Below, in pieces: positions 35,126-43,389 of a stretch of 64,000 nt of DNA. Location of the stretch: NCBI RefSeq assembly GCF_900155545.1, contig NZ_LT732525.1, forward strand, positions 867,989 to 931,988, in the 5' to 3' direction. A program made the position numbers and the translations under genes. The first letter of the stretch is position 1, and each line of letters starts with the position of its first letter. This DNA comes from Clostridium sp. Marseille-P2415. Its GTDB lineage: Bacteria > Bacillota > Clostridia > Lachnospirales > Lachnospiraceae. The notes beneath the pieces are model-generated. The model was not told where the DNA came from and ran no database searches. It worked only from the letters and a program-made list of their open reading frames with translations.

Positions 35126-35288
35126 CGGCGTACAATATAAAAATCAGTTATCAGGCATATGCGTCATACAGTAAATTGAGGTTGCTGTATGACGCGTATT
35201 TTATTTACATCAGCCAGAGAAATAAAAGTTGTTCAATACTGATGCTTATTAGTATCGGATTGGTATCTGACTGGGATTGTTAATAGCA

Positions 35289-35349
35289 TGTTTTTTGTAT
35301 AAAATAGCTATATCAAACAAATTAACAGTCTGTTTTTTGAACAAAACAG
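35289..35349 (+). promoter_or_regulatory. Paired 19-bp repeats before the catabolic genes (candidate operator)
   Basis: TGTTTTTTG-TAT-AAAATAG at 35289-35307 and TGTTTTTTG-AAC-AAAACAG at 35331-35349 differ at three positions. The second copy is a palindrome (CTGTTTT/AAAACAG, 35330-35349). They are spaced 42 bp apart, four helical turns, and the second ends just before the ribosome site of the 35368 gene. Confidence 0.65.
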
Positions 35350-35367
35350 ATAAGGAAAGGAGAAGCT

Positions 35368-36609
35368 ATGGAAGAATTATTTACCCCTATGCAAATAGGA
35401 ACACGCACTGCCCCTAATCGATTTGTGATTAATGCCATGGAATGCTGTGACGCATTGGATAACGGTGATCCGAGTCCGGCTACATACAAGCGTTATGAGG
35501 ACTATTTTAAAGGAAAAGCTGGTATCGTAGTATTGGAGGCCATTACGCCGCAGTATGATTACATTGCCAGAAGAAACCAGCTTTCTATTAAAGAACACAA
35601 CCTGCCAGCTCTGAAGAAGTTTGTTGCTCATTTAAAAGAGATTAATCCGGACACGCTGCTTCTCTTTCAGATAACACATTCTGGAGAGATTAGCAATAAT
35701 GTTTATTCTCAGCGTATTCGCGTAACAGAAGAGCCGTTGCCGGGATACGAAGATTCAATACTGGTAAGAGAGAAAGAAATCGATCAGGTTATTGAAGATT
35801 ATGTTATAGGCTGCCGTTACGCGTATGAAGTTGGTGCGGATGGTGTTGACATCAAGCTGTGTCATGGATACCTCGGTACTCAAATCCTTCGTCCGTATAA
35901 CAAAGATGATTGGAAATATGGCGGAAAATGGGAAAACCGCCGTCAATTTGTAATTGATCTTTATGAACGCATTAAAGCGGCAATTCCGGACGAAAACTTC
36001 ATTTTAGGGTCTAAGATTTCTATGTATGAAGGGTTTCCGGGCGGGGCAGGAACGTTGGGACCGGACAGTGCTTGTATGGATCTCACGGAATCCATTGATC
36101 TAATTAAGACTTTGGAGGTACACGGAGCTCATTATATTCTTCAGTCTGCCGGCTCCCCGTCACATACTCTGGATTTGGCTCATCCGGACCGCCGAACGCC
36201 GGATTATGCATATATGCATTTCTACTTCCAGAAGGTCTGCCGTGATAATTTGAAGCCGGAAACAAAAGTACTTGGTTCAGCGTATACGATTTACAGAGAC
36301 GGAAAACAGCCGTTCTGTGCAGTTAAACCTGAAAAGAATACTTTACGTTTTTGGGGCAATAAAAATATCAGCGAGGGCATCGTAGACGCGGTTGCTATCG
36401 GACGTCAGTCATTTGCGGATCCTTATTTACCGGTAAAAATGCTGGAAGGCAGAGAGAAAGAGATTCATTGGTGCACATTATGCGATCACTGTGTTGAGTT
36501 TCTCATCAGGCAGCATCATGTGGGATGTGCTACCTACGATCCTCATTTCACGGATGAGTATGTAAAGATGATTAAAGAAGAAGGCAAACTTAAGGCAAAG
36601 CATACTTAA
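35368..36609 (+). CDS. Old-yellow-enzyme-type NADH:flavin oxidoreductase with Fe-S motif
   Basis: A 413-residue FMN TIM-barrel enzyme. It opens LFTPMQIGTRTAPNRFVINA as in the 2,4-dienoyl-CoA reductase group, has QITHSGEISN, ADGVDIKLCHGYLGTQILRP and a C-terminal phosphate loop GIVDAVAIGRQSFADP. A cysteine set WCTLCDHC then GC eleven residues on should bind a 4Fe-4S cluster. It stops after this, lacking the FAD/NADPH domains of longer relatives, so it needs an external electron donor. AAGGAAAGGAG precedes ATG 35368. Likely substrate is an enone or related unsaturated ketone. Confidence 0.87.
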   Translation: MEELFTPMQIGTRTAPNRFVINAMECCDALDNGDPSPATYKRYEDYFKGKAGIVVLEAITPQYDYIARRNQLSIKEHNLPALKKFVAHLKEINPDTLLLFQITHSGEISNNVYSQRIRVTEEPLPGYEDSILVREKEIDQVIEDYVIGCRYAYEVGADGVDIKLCHGYLGTQILRPYNKDDWKYGGKWENRRQFVIDLYERIKAAIPDENFILGSKISMYEGFPGGAGTLGPDSACMDLTESIDLIKTLEVHGAHYILQSAGSPSHTLDLAHPDRRTPDYAYMHFYFQKVCRDNLKPETKVLGSAYTIYRDGKQPFCAVKPEKNTLRFWGNKNISEGIVDAVAIGRQSFADPYLPVKMLEGREKEIHWCTLCDHCVEFLIRQHHVGCATYDPHFTDEYVKMIKEEGKLKAKHT

Positions 36610-36674
36610 GAGCACGCTGAATTTTAGAATGCCCCGTTCATGCAGTATAACCTAAGTCATAGCTGATGGATAAC

Positions 36675-36704
36675 AATGCGCCGGGGATTTTTTCCCGGCG
36701 CATT
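36675..36704 (+). terminator. GC-rich intercistronic hairpin
   Basis: AATGCGCCGGG (36675-36685) pairs perfectly with CCCGGCGCATT (36694-36704). No T-tract follows at once (CATGGTTTTAG), so it may be a weak terminator or a 3'-end stabiliser between the oxidoreductase and the isomerase genes. Confidence 0.6.
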
Positions 36705-36754
36705 CATGGTTTTAGCAGGAAAGATGATAAAATTTAAGCGAAAGGATGATAAGA

Positions 36755-37768
36755 ATGATGAATGAAACGAAAGGACGTATCGTAACACTCTGTACCTGCC
36801 AATGGGCAGATTTAGAATTTGAAGAGCTTTGCAGACTGGCAAGGAAGATGGGTTATGATGGATTGGAAATTGCACTGTGGGGGAATAGTTTTGATCTGGA
36901 ACGGGCCTATAAAGATGATAAGTACATTCCGTTTATTCAGGACACTCTCTCTAAATATGATCTGGTCTGCAAAGCATTTGCAGCACATATTATCGGGCAG
37001 TGTGTCGGAGACGCTCCGGATCCGCGTTTAAATAATTTTGCACCTGCAGAATTGGCTGACCGGCCGGAGGCTATTCGCGCATGGGGAATCGAAAGCATGA
37101 AGAAAGCGGCAGCAGTGGCAAATAAAATGGGTGTGAAGGTGATTACAGGGTTTACCGGATCTCCTATCTGGAAATGGATGTATTCCTTCCCGCAGACAAC
37201 GGAAGAGATGGTTGCAAAGGGATATGAAGAAATCTATCAATTATGGAAGCCGATTCTGGAAGATTTTCGTAAATACGGTGTAAAATTTGCTTTGGAAGTA
37301 CATCCGGCAGAAATTGCATTTGATTACTATTCTACAGTACGGCTTTTAGAAAAATTCAATGATATTCCGGAATTCGGTTTAAATTTTGATCCGAGTCACT
37401 TATTATGGCAGGGAATAACTCCGCATCTGTTCCTGAAGGATTTTATGGAAATGGACAGAGTATACCATGTTCATATGAAAGATGCAGCAATAACATTAGA
37501 CGGACGTTCCGGACTGATGTGCTCTCATATCGATTTCGGAGATCTGCGGCGTGGATGGAACTTCCGTTCTTTGGGACATGGGCAAGTAAATTTTGAGGAA
37601 ATCATACGGGTGCTGAATGCATATGGCTATGACGGACCGCTTTCCGTAGAATGGGAAGATTCAGGAATGGATCGTGTTGATGGCGCAACCGAAGCAGCCG
37701 CCTTTGTTCGTAAAATTGATTTTAAAAAGTCCGAAATTAAATTTGATGATGCAATTTCAAATAGTTGA
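36755..37768 (+). CDS. TIM-barrel sugar phosphate isomerase/epimerase family protein
   Basis: A 337-residue AP-endonuclease-2-fold protein. Metal-ligand motifs: FALEVHPAEIAFDY (Glu/His), LNFDPSHLLWQG (Asp/His), VYHVHMKDAA (His) and SVEWEDSGMDR (Glu). AAAGGA lies 9 nt before ATG 36755; two other nearby ATGs are alternatives. It resembles isomerases paired with Gfo/Idh dehydrogenases in polyol or 3-keto-glycoside catabolism. It starts 24 bp before the next gene's 5' end, so the two are co-transcribed. Confidence 0.85.
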   Translation: MMNETKGRIVTLCTCQWADLEFEELCRLARKMGYDGLEIALWGNSFDLERAYKDDKYIPFIQDTLSKYDLVCKAFAAHIIGQCVGDAPDPRLNNFAPAELADRPEAIRAWGIESMKKAAAVANKMGVKVITGFTGSPIWKWMYSFPQTTEEMVAKGYEEIYQLWKPILEDFRKYGVKFALEVHPAEIAFDYYSTVRLLEKFNDIPEFGLNFDPSHLLWQGITPHLFLKDFMEMDRVYHVHMKDAAITLDGRSGLMCSHIDFGDLRRGWNFRSLGHGQVNFEEIIRVLNAYGYDGPLSVEWEDSGMDRVDGATEAAAFVRKIDFKKSEIKFDDAISNS

Positions 37769-37792
37769 AATTAACAAGGAGGTGAATCTTAT

Positions 37793-38941
37793 ATGCAAAA
37801 GATATTAAAATATGGTATGGTCGGCGGAGATTTAGATGCATTTATTGGAGGTGTTCACAGAATTGCGATCAATTTTGATGGCCGCGCGTTTCTGACTGCG
37901 GGCTGCTTCAACCCGAATCCCGATAAAAACAGAGAATGCGGAGAATTTTATCAATTGGACCATGAAAGAATTTATTCTGATTATAGAGAGATGGCTCAGA
38001 AGGAAAGCGCAAGGGAAGATGGCATCGATTTTGTGACTATTGCGACTCCTAACCGCATGCATTACGAGATTGCAAAAGAGTTTCTGAATCATGGGATCCA
38101 TGTGCTGTGTGAGAAACCATTAAGTTTTGAGGTGAAAGAAGCGGAAGAGCTGAAAAATATTGCAGAAAAGAAGGGCTTATTATTTGCGGTGAACTATTCC
38201 TATTCAGGTAATAATATGGTTAAGGAAGCAAAGGAATTAGTAAAAAGTGGCGTAATTGGAAATATCATTAACGTAAATGCCGAATATTTTCAGGAATATC
38301 TGGTTGATGATGTGGGAAAAGGTGACCAGAAGATGGTAAAGCTCTCTTCCTGGAGAAAGAATCCTGATATTGCCGGAATTTCCAACTGTGTGGGAGATAT
38401 TGGCTCCCATATTGAACACACGGTTTCTTATATTACAGGACTCCGGGTAAAGAAAGTGGCTGCTGTGCTGGACTATTTTGATCAACCGCTGGATTTAAAC
38501 GCCAATATCCTTGTAGAACTTGAAAATGGCGCCCACGGCGTATATTGTTCCTCTCAGGTGTGTGTAGGGCATATGAATGGTCTGGTTGTGCGCATTTTCG
38601 GTACAGAGGGAGCGATTGAATGGGTACAGGAGAATCCGAATGTTTTAAGCGTGACCTTAAAAGGTCAGCCGACTCAGATTTATAACCGCGGTATGGGCTA
38701 TATGTCAGAGCGCTCGGTTCAGGTAAACCGTTTACCGTCGGGTCATCCGGAAGGACTGTACGTTGCCTTTGCCAATATTTATAAAAGCTATATTTCAGCA
38801 GTTTTAAAAACAATAAATGGAGAAGAATTGTTGACGGAAGATTTAGATTTTCCGACCGTTTCAGATGGTTTGGAAGGCGTAAAATTCATTCACGCTGTTG
38901 TCGAAAGCGCGCATAAAGATTCTAATTGGATATGTTTATAA
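37793..38941 (+). CDS. Gfo/Idh/MocA-family oxidoreductase
   Basis: A 382-residue dehydrogenase. The Rossmann start is unusual, YGMVGGDLDAFIGGVHRIAI, the same VGG-x(4)-FIG-x-VHR pattern as a long-chain subgroup of the family. YREMAQKESAREDGIDFVTI and CEKPLSF (catalytic Lys) are typical, with GDIGSHIEHTVSYITG giving the Asp/His pair. AAGGAGGTGA precedes ATG 37793. It may oxidise a free or linked sugar, with the TIM-barrel protein acting on the keto product. Confidence 0.87.
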   Translation: MQKILKYGMVGGDLDAFIGGVHRIAINFDGRAFLTAGCFNPNPDKNRECGEFYQLDHERIYSDYREMAQKESAREDGIDFVTIATPNRMHYEIAKEFLNHGIHVLCEKPLSFEVKEAEELKNIAEKKGLLFAVNYSYSGNNMVKEAKELVKSGVIGNIINVNAEYFQEYLVDDVGKGDQKMVKLSSWRKNPDIAGISNCVGDIGSHIEHTVSYITGLRVKKVAAVLDYFDQPLDLNANILVELENGAHGVYCSSQVCVGHMNGLVVRIFGTEGAIEWVQENPNVLSVTLKGQPTQIYNRGMGYMSERSVQVNRLPSGHPEGLYVAFANIYKSYISAVLKTINGEELLTEDLDFPTVSDGLEGVKFIHAVVESAHKDSNWICL

Positions 38942-39066
38942 ATTAAGGCATCCAGATTTAGCCACCATTTTAGTCTATCTATATTTTTTTCCACGGTTTC
39001 AAGCTGTTAGCCTTTGCTGTTTCAGCGATACTATACATATTCAAATGATAAAAAAATTTTAATAAG

Positions 39067-39109
39067 TTAGCACTCACGCCTTGACAGTGCTAATCATGTG
39101 TGTTATATT
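39067..39109 (+). promoter_or_regulatory. CIRCE element and promoter of hsp20
   Basis: TTAGCACTC-N9-CAGTGCTAA (39067-39093) matches the HrcA operator TTAGCACTC-N9-GAGTGCTAA at 17 of 18 positions. TTGACA (39081-39086) and TATATT (39104-39109) with a 17-bp spacer overlap it, so HrcA would block the promoter. The leader of about 120 nt before the gene can form hairpins (GAAAAC/GTTTTC, CAACAC/GTGTTG and CAAAT/ATTTG next to AAAGGAG). Confidence 0.92.
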
Positions 39110-39236
39110 ACATGTAGAACAAAAAATTTGAAAACGATGAATGGTTTTCGATTTTAGTTCCATAATAAAAATAAGCAACACCCCGGATTTCTCCGACAGT
39201 GTTGGCTCAAATGTCATTTGAAAGGAGATACGACTT

Positions 39237-39686
39237 ATGATGATGCCTAGTATTTTTGGAGAAAATTTATTTGAAAACTGGATGGATTTCCCGTTTGAGA
39301 GATCTTTCTTCGGTGAGAGGAATCCTTTGTATGGAAAGAATACGAAGAATATGATGAAAACTGATGTACGGGAAACGGAAAACGGCTATGAAGTGGACAT
39401 CGACCTCCCAGGATTTAAGAAAGAGGAAATAAATGCCCAACTCTCCAATGGTTATTTAACCATTTCCGCAGCTAAGGGACTTGATAAAGAAGAAAAAGAT
39501 AAGGAAGGCCGCTATATCCGGCGTGAGCGCTATGCGGGCAGCATGAGCCGCAGCTTTTACGTAGGAGAAGGGGTAAAGGAGCAGGATATTCATGCGAAGT
39601 TTGATAACGGCATCCTGAAGCTGGCAATTCCGAAAAAGGATGAGAATGCGGTAGAACAGAATAACTATATTGAAATAGAAGGATAA
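39237..39686 (+). CDS. Small heat shock protein Hsp20/alpha-crystallin family
   Basis: A 149-residue chaperone. The alpha-crystallin domain spans about 42-140: MKTDVRETENGYEVDIDLPG, KKEEINAQLSNGYLTISA, RRERYAGSMSRSFYVGEGV and DNGILKLAIPKKD, with a short C-terminal extension YIEIEG in place of an I-x-I motif. AAAGGAG precedes ATG 39237. It is monocistronic, controlled through CIRCE and closed by a strong terminator. It holds unfolding proteins during stress. Confidence 0.95.
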   Translation: MMMPSIFGENLFENWMDFPFERSFFGERNPLYGKNTKNMMKTDVRETENGYEVDIDLPGFKKEEINAQLSNGYLTISAAKGLDKEEKDKEGRYIRRERYAGSMSRSFYVGEGVKEQDIHAKFDNGILKLAIPKKDENAVEQNNYIEIEG

Positions 39687-39692
39687 ACGGAT

Positions 39693-39750
39693 AAAGGCCT
39701 CACCGGCCCGGCAGCATATCGGATGCGCCGGGCCGGTGAGGCCTTTCTTC
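39693..39750 (+). terminator. Terminator after hsp20
   Basis: A perfect 20-bp stem (39693-39712 with 39726-39745; AAAGGCCTCACCGGCCCGGC) is followed by CTTCTTTTC. Its symmetry lets it work for the convergent peptidase gene as well. Confidence 0.9.
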
Positions 39751-39770
39751 TTTTCATCCCTGCAGGTAAT

Positions 39771-40796
39771 TTATAATTCTATATATCCTTCGATAAGCTT
39801 CAGGGTCTGTTCCAGCCCCTTTACATGTGTCCTCTCCGTTCCATGGGAGGCGTGGACCCCTTGTCCGATTAAGGCTCCGCGAATGTTATGTCCGCCCCGG
39901 ATGGCGGCTCCTACATCAGAACCGTAATGAGGGAAAACATCCACCGCGTAATCCAGGTTCCGCTCTCTGGCAATTGCGATCAGGCGGCTTGTCATTTCAT
40001 AGTCGTAGGGACCGGAGGAGTCGTGGGCACAGATGGACACTTTCCGTTCATCTCCTGCTAAGTCATCTCCCAGGGCGCCCATGTCTACAGCAATAAATTC
40101 TTCTATGTCCTCCGGGATCCAGCTTGCACCGAATCCTACCTCTTCATAATTGCTGATTACTATTTTAAGGGTTCTTTCCGGGCGCCTGCGGGTATCGGAA
40201 AGGTCTTTGAGTACTCCCAGGAGCACAGCTACGGAGGCTTTGTCATCCAGATGGCGGGATTTGATAAAACCGCTGTCGGTATGTACAAACATGGGATCAA
40301 AGCTGATGTAATCTCCTGCGGAGATATCCAGTGCTTTTACGTCGTCGGCATTGTCCACCAGTTCATCAAGACGGACTTCCATGTTTTTGGCCTTCCGCTC
40401 TAAGGTTCTTGCGTCGTCGTAGGTATGGACGGACGGCTCTTTTGTAAGAACGGTTCCGGTGTAGGTTTTTCCGGTTCTCGTGTGTATTTTACAATACATG
40501 CCTTCTATGGTCTCCATCATGTAACCGCCTACCGGGACAAGGGTCAGCATTCCTTTGGGAGTGATGGAACGGACCATGGCCCCTAAGGTATCCACATGGG
40601 CGGATAGGCCCAGGACCTCTTTTTTCTTTCCGGGGACTTCGATGATGAGGCCGCCTTTTCGATTGTAGGTGGAGGGGTAGCCGAATTTTGAGGCTTCTTC
40701 TTCGACTGCTTTCAGGACTTCTTTGGTGTAGCCGCTGGGGCTTGGGATGTTTATGATTTTTTCCAGGATTGATAGTATGTATGATGTGGTGTTCAT
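39771..40796 (-). CDS. M42-family metallopeptidase (aminopeptidase/endoglucanase-like)
   Basis: A 341-residue di-metal aminopeptidase. GLSAHVDTLGAMV (His/Asp), SRHLDDKASVAVLLG (Asp), ISNYEEVGFGAS (Glu-Glu), AVDMGALGDD and FPHYGSDVGAA give the expected ligands and base. These enzymes form tetrahedral cytoplasmic complexes that trim short peptides. The start ATG 40796 has only a weak purine-rich site (AAGAAAGAAG). Confidence 0.9.
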   Translation of the reverse strand: MNTTSYILSILEKIINIPSPSGYTKEVLKAVEEEASKFGYPSTYNRKGGLIIEVPGKKKEVLGLSAHVDTLGAMVRSITPKGMLTLVPVGGYMMETIEGMYCKIHTRTGKTYTGTVLTKEPSVHTYDDARTLERKAKNMEVRLDELVDNADDVKALDISAGDYISFDPMFVHTDSGFIKSRHLDDKASVAVLLGVLKDLSDTRRRPERTLKIVISNYEEVGFGASWIPEDIEEFIAVDMGALGDDLAGDERKVSICAHDSSGPYDYEMTSRLIAIARERNLDYAVDVFPHYGSDVGAAIRGGHNIRGALIGQGVHASHGTERTHVKGLEQTLKLIEGYIEL

Positions 40797-40904
40797 GGGA
40801 TTTTGGATTCTTCTTTCTTTATTTGTTTGTTTTTTCTTTATTTTAGCAGATTTGGGGGGAGATGGCTAGTGAATTGGAAGAGTAGAGATAAAAAAAGATG
40901 AGTT

Positions 40905-41060
40905 TGATTGTGCGGCCCGCTAGTCCGCAGTGCACAAGCTCGAATCCGCTGACGCTCCTTCTCGCTCGTCGGCTGTCGCCGAATGCCCATAAAATCAAAA
41001 GAGTCCGGAAAAAAGCTTGCTTTTTTCCGGACTCTTCCGCTTTTACGGGCGCACTGCTCG
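40905..41060 (-). repeat. GC-rich intergenic block with glnN terminator (candidate dispersed repeat)
   Basis: The glnN terminator is an 18-bp perfect stem at 40999-41036 (AAGAGTCCGGAAAAAAGC with its complement, loop TT). Around it, GC-rich non-coding sequence (40910-40990) contains TGCGG/CCGCA, GTGCAC and CGGC-GACA-GCCG palindromes, and its GCAGTGCAC is nearly complementary to GCGCACTGC at 41049-41057. Its composition is unlike neighbouring spacers, which suggests a repeat family. A plus-strand frame here is not credible as a gene. Confidence 0.55.
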
Positions 41061-43178
41061 TTACACTTCGAATATCAAATCCCCATAACTAGGCATTGGC
41101 CATAACTCTTTATCCACAATCATCTCCAGCTTATCTGCAGGCGCTCTAAGGGCTGCCATGGCTGGTACTACCTCATCGTGATAAGCAGTTGCCTGCTCTT
41201 TGTTCTCTCCGATTGCGGCGCTCTTATCGGTCGCATCTGTCAGAGCGGCCAGGGCTACCTTCATATCGGAAAGGTATGCGCTTACTTCTGTGAGAAGCTC
41301 TTCCTGTACACTGGTATCCGCATCAGGACATGCTGCTTTTACTTTCCCTAAGGAATCTGCCAGTACGGTCGCATATTTTACAGCTGCCGGAATGATCTGC
41401 TTTCCGGCCATGTCGATCATGGTCCTTGCTTCAATGTTAATGGCTTTGCTGTAAGCTTCATATTCAATCTCAACGCGGGATTCCAGCTCTGCCTTTGTAA
41501 ATACCTTGAACGCTTCGAACATCTTCACGGAAGCATCCGTAGTCAGTGCCGGGATCGCTTCTACCATGGATTTGATGTTTGGAAGTCCTCTTCTCCCGGC
41601 TTCTTCTACCCATGCATCGGAGTAGCCGTTGCCGTTGAAAATAACTCTTCTATGTGTAGCTAATTGCTCTTTAATCATATCATGTACCGCAGTATCAAAG
41701 TCATCTGCCTTCTCCAGAATATCCGCTGCTTCTTTAAATGTCTCGGCTGCGATGGTGTTTAAAACAACATTCGGAGAAGATATGGAATCCGAGGAACCAA
41801 CCATACGGAACTCGAACTTATTGCCGGTAAATGCAAATGGGGAAGTCCTGTTCCTGTCTGTTGCATCCTTAAATAAATCAGGCAGCGTCCTTACGCCTGT
41901 CTTTAACGTGCCGCCTGCCTTGGAATGGGTGGCCTCTCCGGTGCTACAAAGCTGATCTACCACATCCTCTAACTGCTCGCCGATGAATACGGAAATGATG
42001 GCTGGCGGTGCCTCGTTTGCACCAAGTCTGTGGTCGTTTCCAACATCCGCTGCGGATTCACGAAGCAGATCTGCATGTTTGTCAACCGCTTTTAAGATAC
42101 AGGAAAGAACCAGTAAGAACTGGATGTTCTCATGAGGCGTCTCACCCGGGTTTAACAGATTGATTCCATCGTCAGTGGTTAAGGACCAGTTGTTGTGCTT
42201 GCCGGAACCATTCACGCCTGCAAATGGTTTTTCGTGAAGCAGACAGTTTAATCCATGACGTCCTGCCACCTTCTTTAAGGTCTCCATAACCAGCTGATTA
42301 TGATCGACCGCTACGTTTGCCTGCTCGTATATCGGAGCCAGCTCATGCTGCGCAGGAGCAACTTCATTATGCTGTGTTTTTGCAGGAACACCTAACTTCC
42401 AGAGCTCTTCGTTCACTTCCTTCATGTAAGCCGCGATTCTTTCACGGATGGAGCCGAAGTAATGATCTTCCAGTTCCTGTCCCTTTGGAGGCATTGCTCC
42501 GAATAAGGTACGTCCGGCATAAATCAGGTCTTTTCTCTGCAAGTATTTTTCATGGTCAACCAGGAAATACTCCTGCTCCGGTCCTACGGAAGGAGTGACT
42601 CTCTTTGAAGTGGTATTTCCGAATAATCTTAAAATTCTTAAGGCCTGTTCATCAACGGCCTCCATGGATCTTAAGAGAGGTGTCTTTTTATCAAGCGCTT
42701 CTCCGGTATAAGAACAGAATGCGGTAGGAATGCAAAGGGTCACGCCGATGGCATCTTCTCTTAAGAACGCCGGGGAGGTGCAGTCCCATGCCGTATACCC
42801 TCTTGCTTCAAAGGTTGCTCTCAAGCCCCCGGAAGGGAAGGAAGAAGCATCCGGTTCGCCTTTTACCAGCTCTTTTCCGGAAAATTCCATGATTACCTTT
42901 CCCTCTGATGTGGGTGCGGAGATGAAGGAATCATGCTTTTCTGCAGTAATGCCGGTAAGCGGCTGGAACCAGTGGGTGTAGTGAGTTGCGCCTCTCTCAA
43001 TCGCCCAGTCCTTCATTGCATGTGCAACCACGTCAGCAATGGAAGGATCCAGCTCTGCGCCATCTTCTATCGTTTTCTTTAATTTTTTGAAAACAGACTT
43101 TGGTAAACGCTCTCTCATTACGGTTTCGTTAAATACATTCTTACCAAACAGCTCGGCTACGTTTACAACTTCGCTCAT
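41061..43178 (-). CDS. glnN: Glutamine synthetase type III
   Basis: A 705-residue GSIII, which joins ammonia to glutamate with ATP. GSIII motifs: [69 protein letters not shown] and [16 protein letters not shown]. The length is as expected. GAGAGG precedes ATG 43178. Expression starts at a promoter about 145 bp upstream, whose leader begins with a terminator-like hairpin. Confidence 0.95.
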   Translation of the reverse strand: MSEVVNVAELFGKNVFNETVMRERLPKSVFKKLKKTIEDGAELDPSIADVVAHAMKDWAIERGATHYTHWFQPLTGITAEKHDSFISAPTSEGKVIMEFSGKELVKGEPDASSFPSGGLRATFEARGYTAWDCTSPAFLREDAIGVTLCIPTAFCSYTGEALDKKTPLLRSMEAVDEQALRILRLFGNTTSKRVTPSVGPEQEYFLVDHEKYLQRKDLIYAGRTLFGAMPPKGQELEDHYFGSIRERIAAYMKEVNEELWKLGVPAKTQHNEVAPAQHELAPIYEQANVAVDHNQLVMETLKKVAGRHGLNCLLHEKPFAGVNGSGKHNNWSLTTDDGINLLNPGETPHENIQFLLVLSCILKAVDKHADLLRESAADVGNDHRLGANEAPPAIISVFIGEQLEDVVDQLCSTGEATHSKAGGTLKTGVRTLPDLFKDATDRNRTSPFAFTGNKFEFRMVGSSDSISSPNVVLNTIAAETFKEAADILEKADDFDTAVHDMIKEQLATHRRVIFNGNGYSDAWVEEAGRRGLPNIKSMVEAIPALTTDASVKMFEAFKVFTKAELESRVEIEYEAYSKAINIEARTMIDMAGKQIIPAAVKYATVLADSLGKVKAACPDADTSVQEELLTEVSAYLSDMKVALAALTDATDKSAAIGENKEQATAYHDEVVPAMAALRAPADKLEMIVDKELWPMPSYGDLIFEV

Positions 43179-43275
43179 AAATTTTCCATCCTCTCATATT
43201 AATTTCTACTTAATATAATTAAGTCAAATTGCCTTTTTTTAGTCTCCTCATTATCTGAATATGCGCATAAATCAG

Positions 43276-43307
43276 AAAAGGCGCCCTCCTGGTATTAGGA
43301 GAACGCC
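43276..43307 (-). terminator. Leader hairpin before glnN (candidate attenuator)
   Basis: On the minus strand GGCGTTCTCCT (43307-43297) pairs with AGGAGGGCGCC (43290-43280), 11 pairs with two G-T, loop AATACC, followed by TTTTCTG. It comes right after the predicted transcription start and about 100 nt before the glnN start codon, the same layout as before glnK. Confidence 0.7.
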
Positions 43308-43320
43308 ATCGTTCTTAATT

Positions 43321-43349
43321 AAAATAAACCATTTTCCTAAAAAAATCAA
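43321..43349 (-). promoter_or_regulatory. glnN promoter
   Basis: TTGATT (43349-43344) and TATTTT (43326-43321) on the minus strand, spacer 17 bp. Predicted start near 43314, about 7 nt before the leader hairpin. Confidence 0.6.
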
Positions 43350-43389
43350 GTACTTTTTTGAAAAAAAAATTTATTAAGAGGTAATCCGC

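Noticed and set aside
36675-36704. Strong operon terminator between the flavoenzyme and isomerase genes
   Set aside because: The stem is good but no T-tract follows it directly, so I list it only as a hairpin of uncertain effect.
34265-38941. Complete C-glycoside deglycosylation (Dgp) system
   Set aside because: Only the dehydrogenase and TIM-barrel types are present; the small DgpB-type subunit needed for the known C-glycoside cleaving complex is absent.
40898-41092. Plus-strand 64-codon frame as a gene
   Set aside because: It spans the glnN terminator stem, has no ribosome site and overlaps the end of glnN; it is a by-product of the GC-rich non-coding block.
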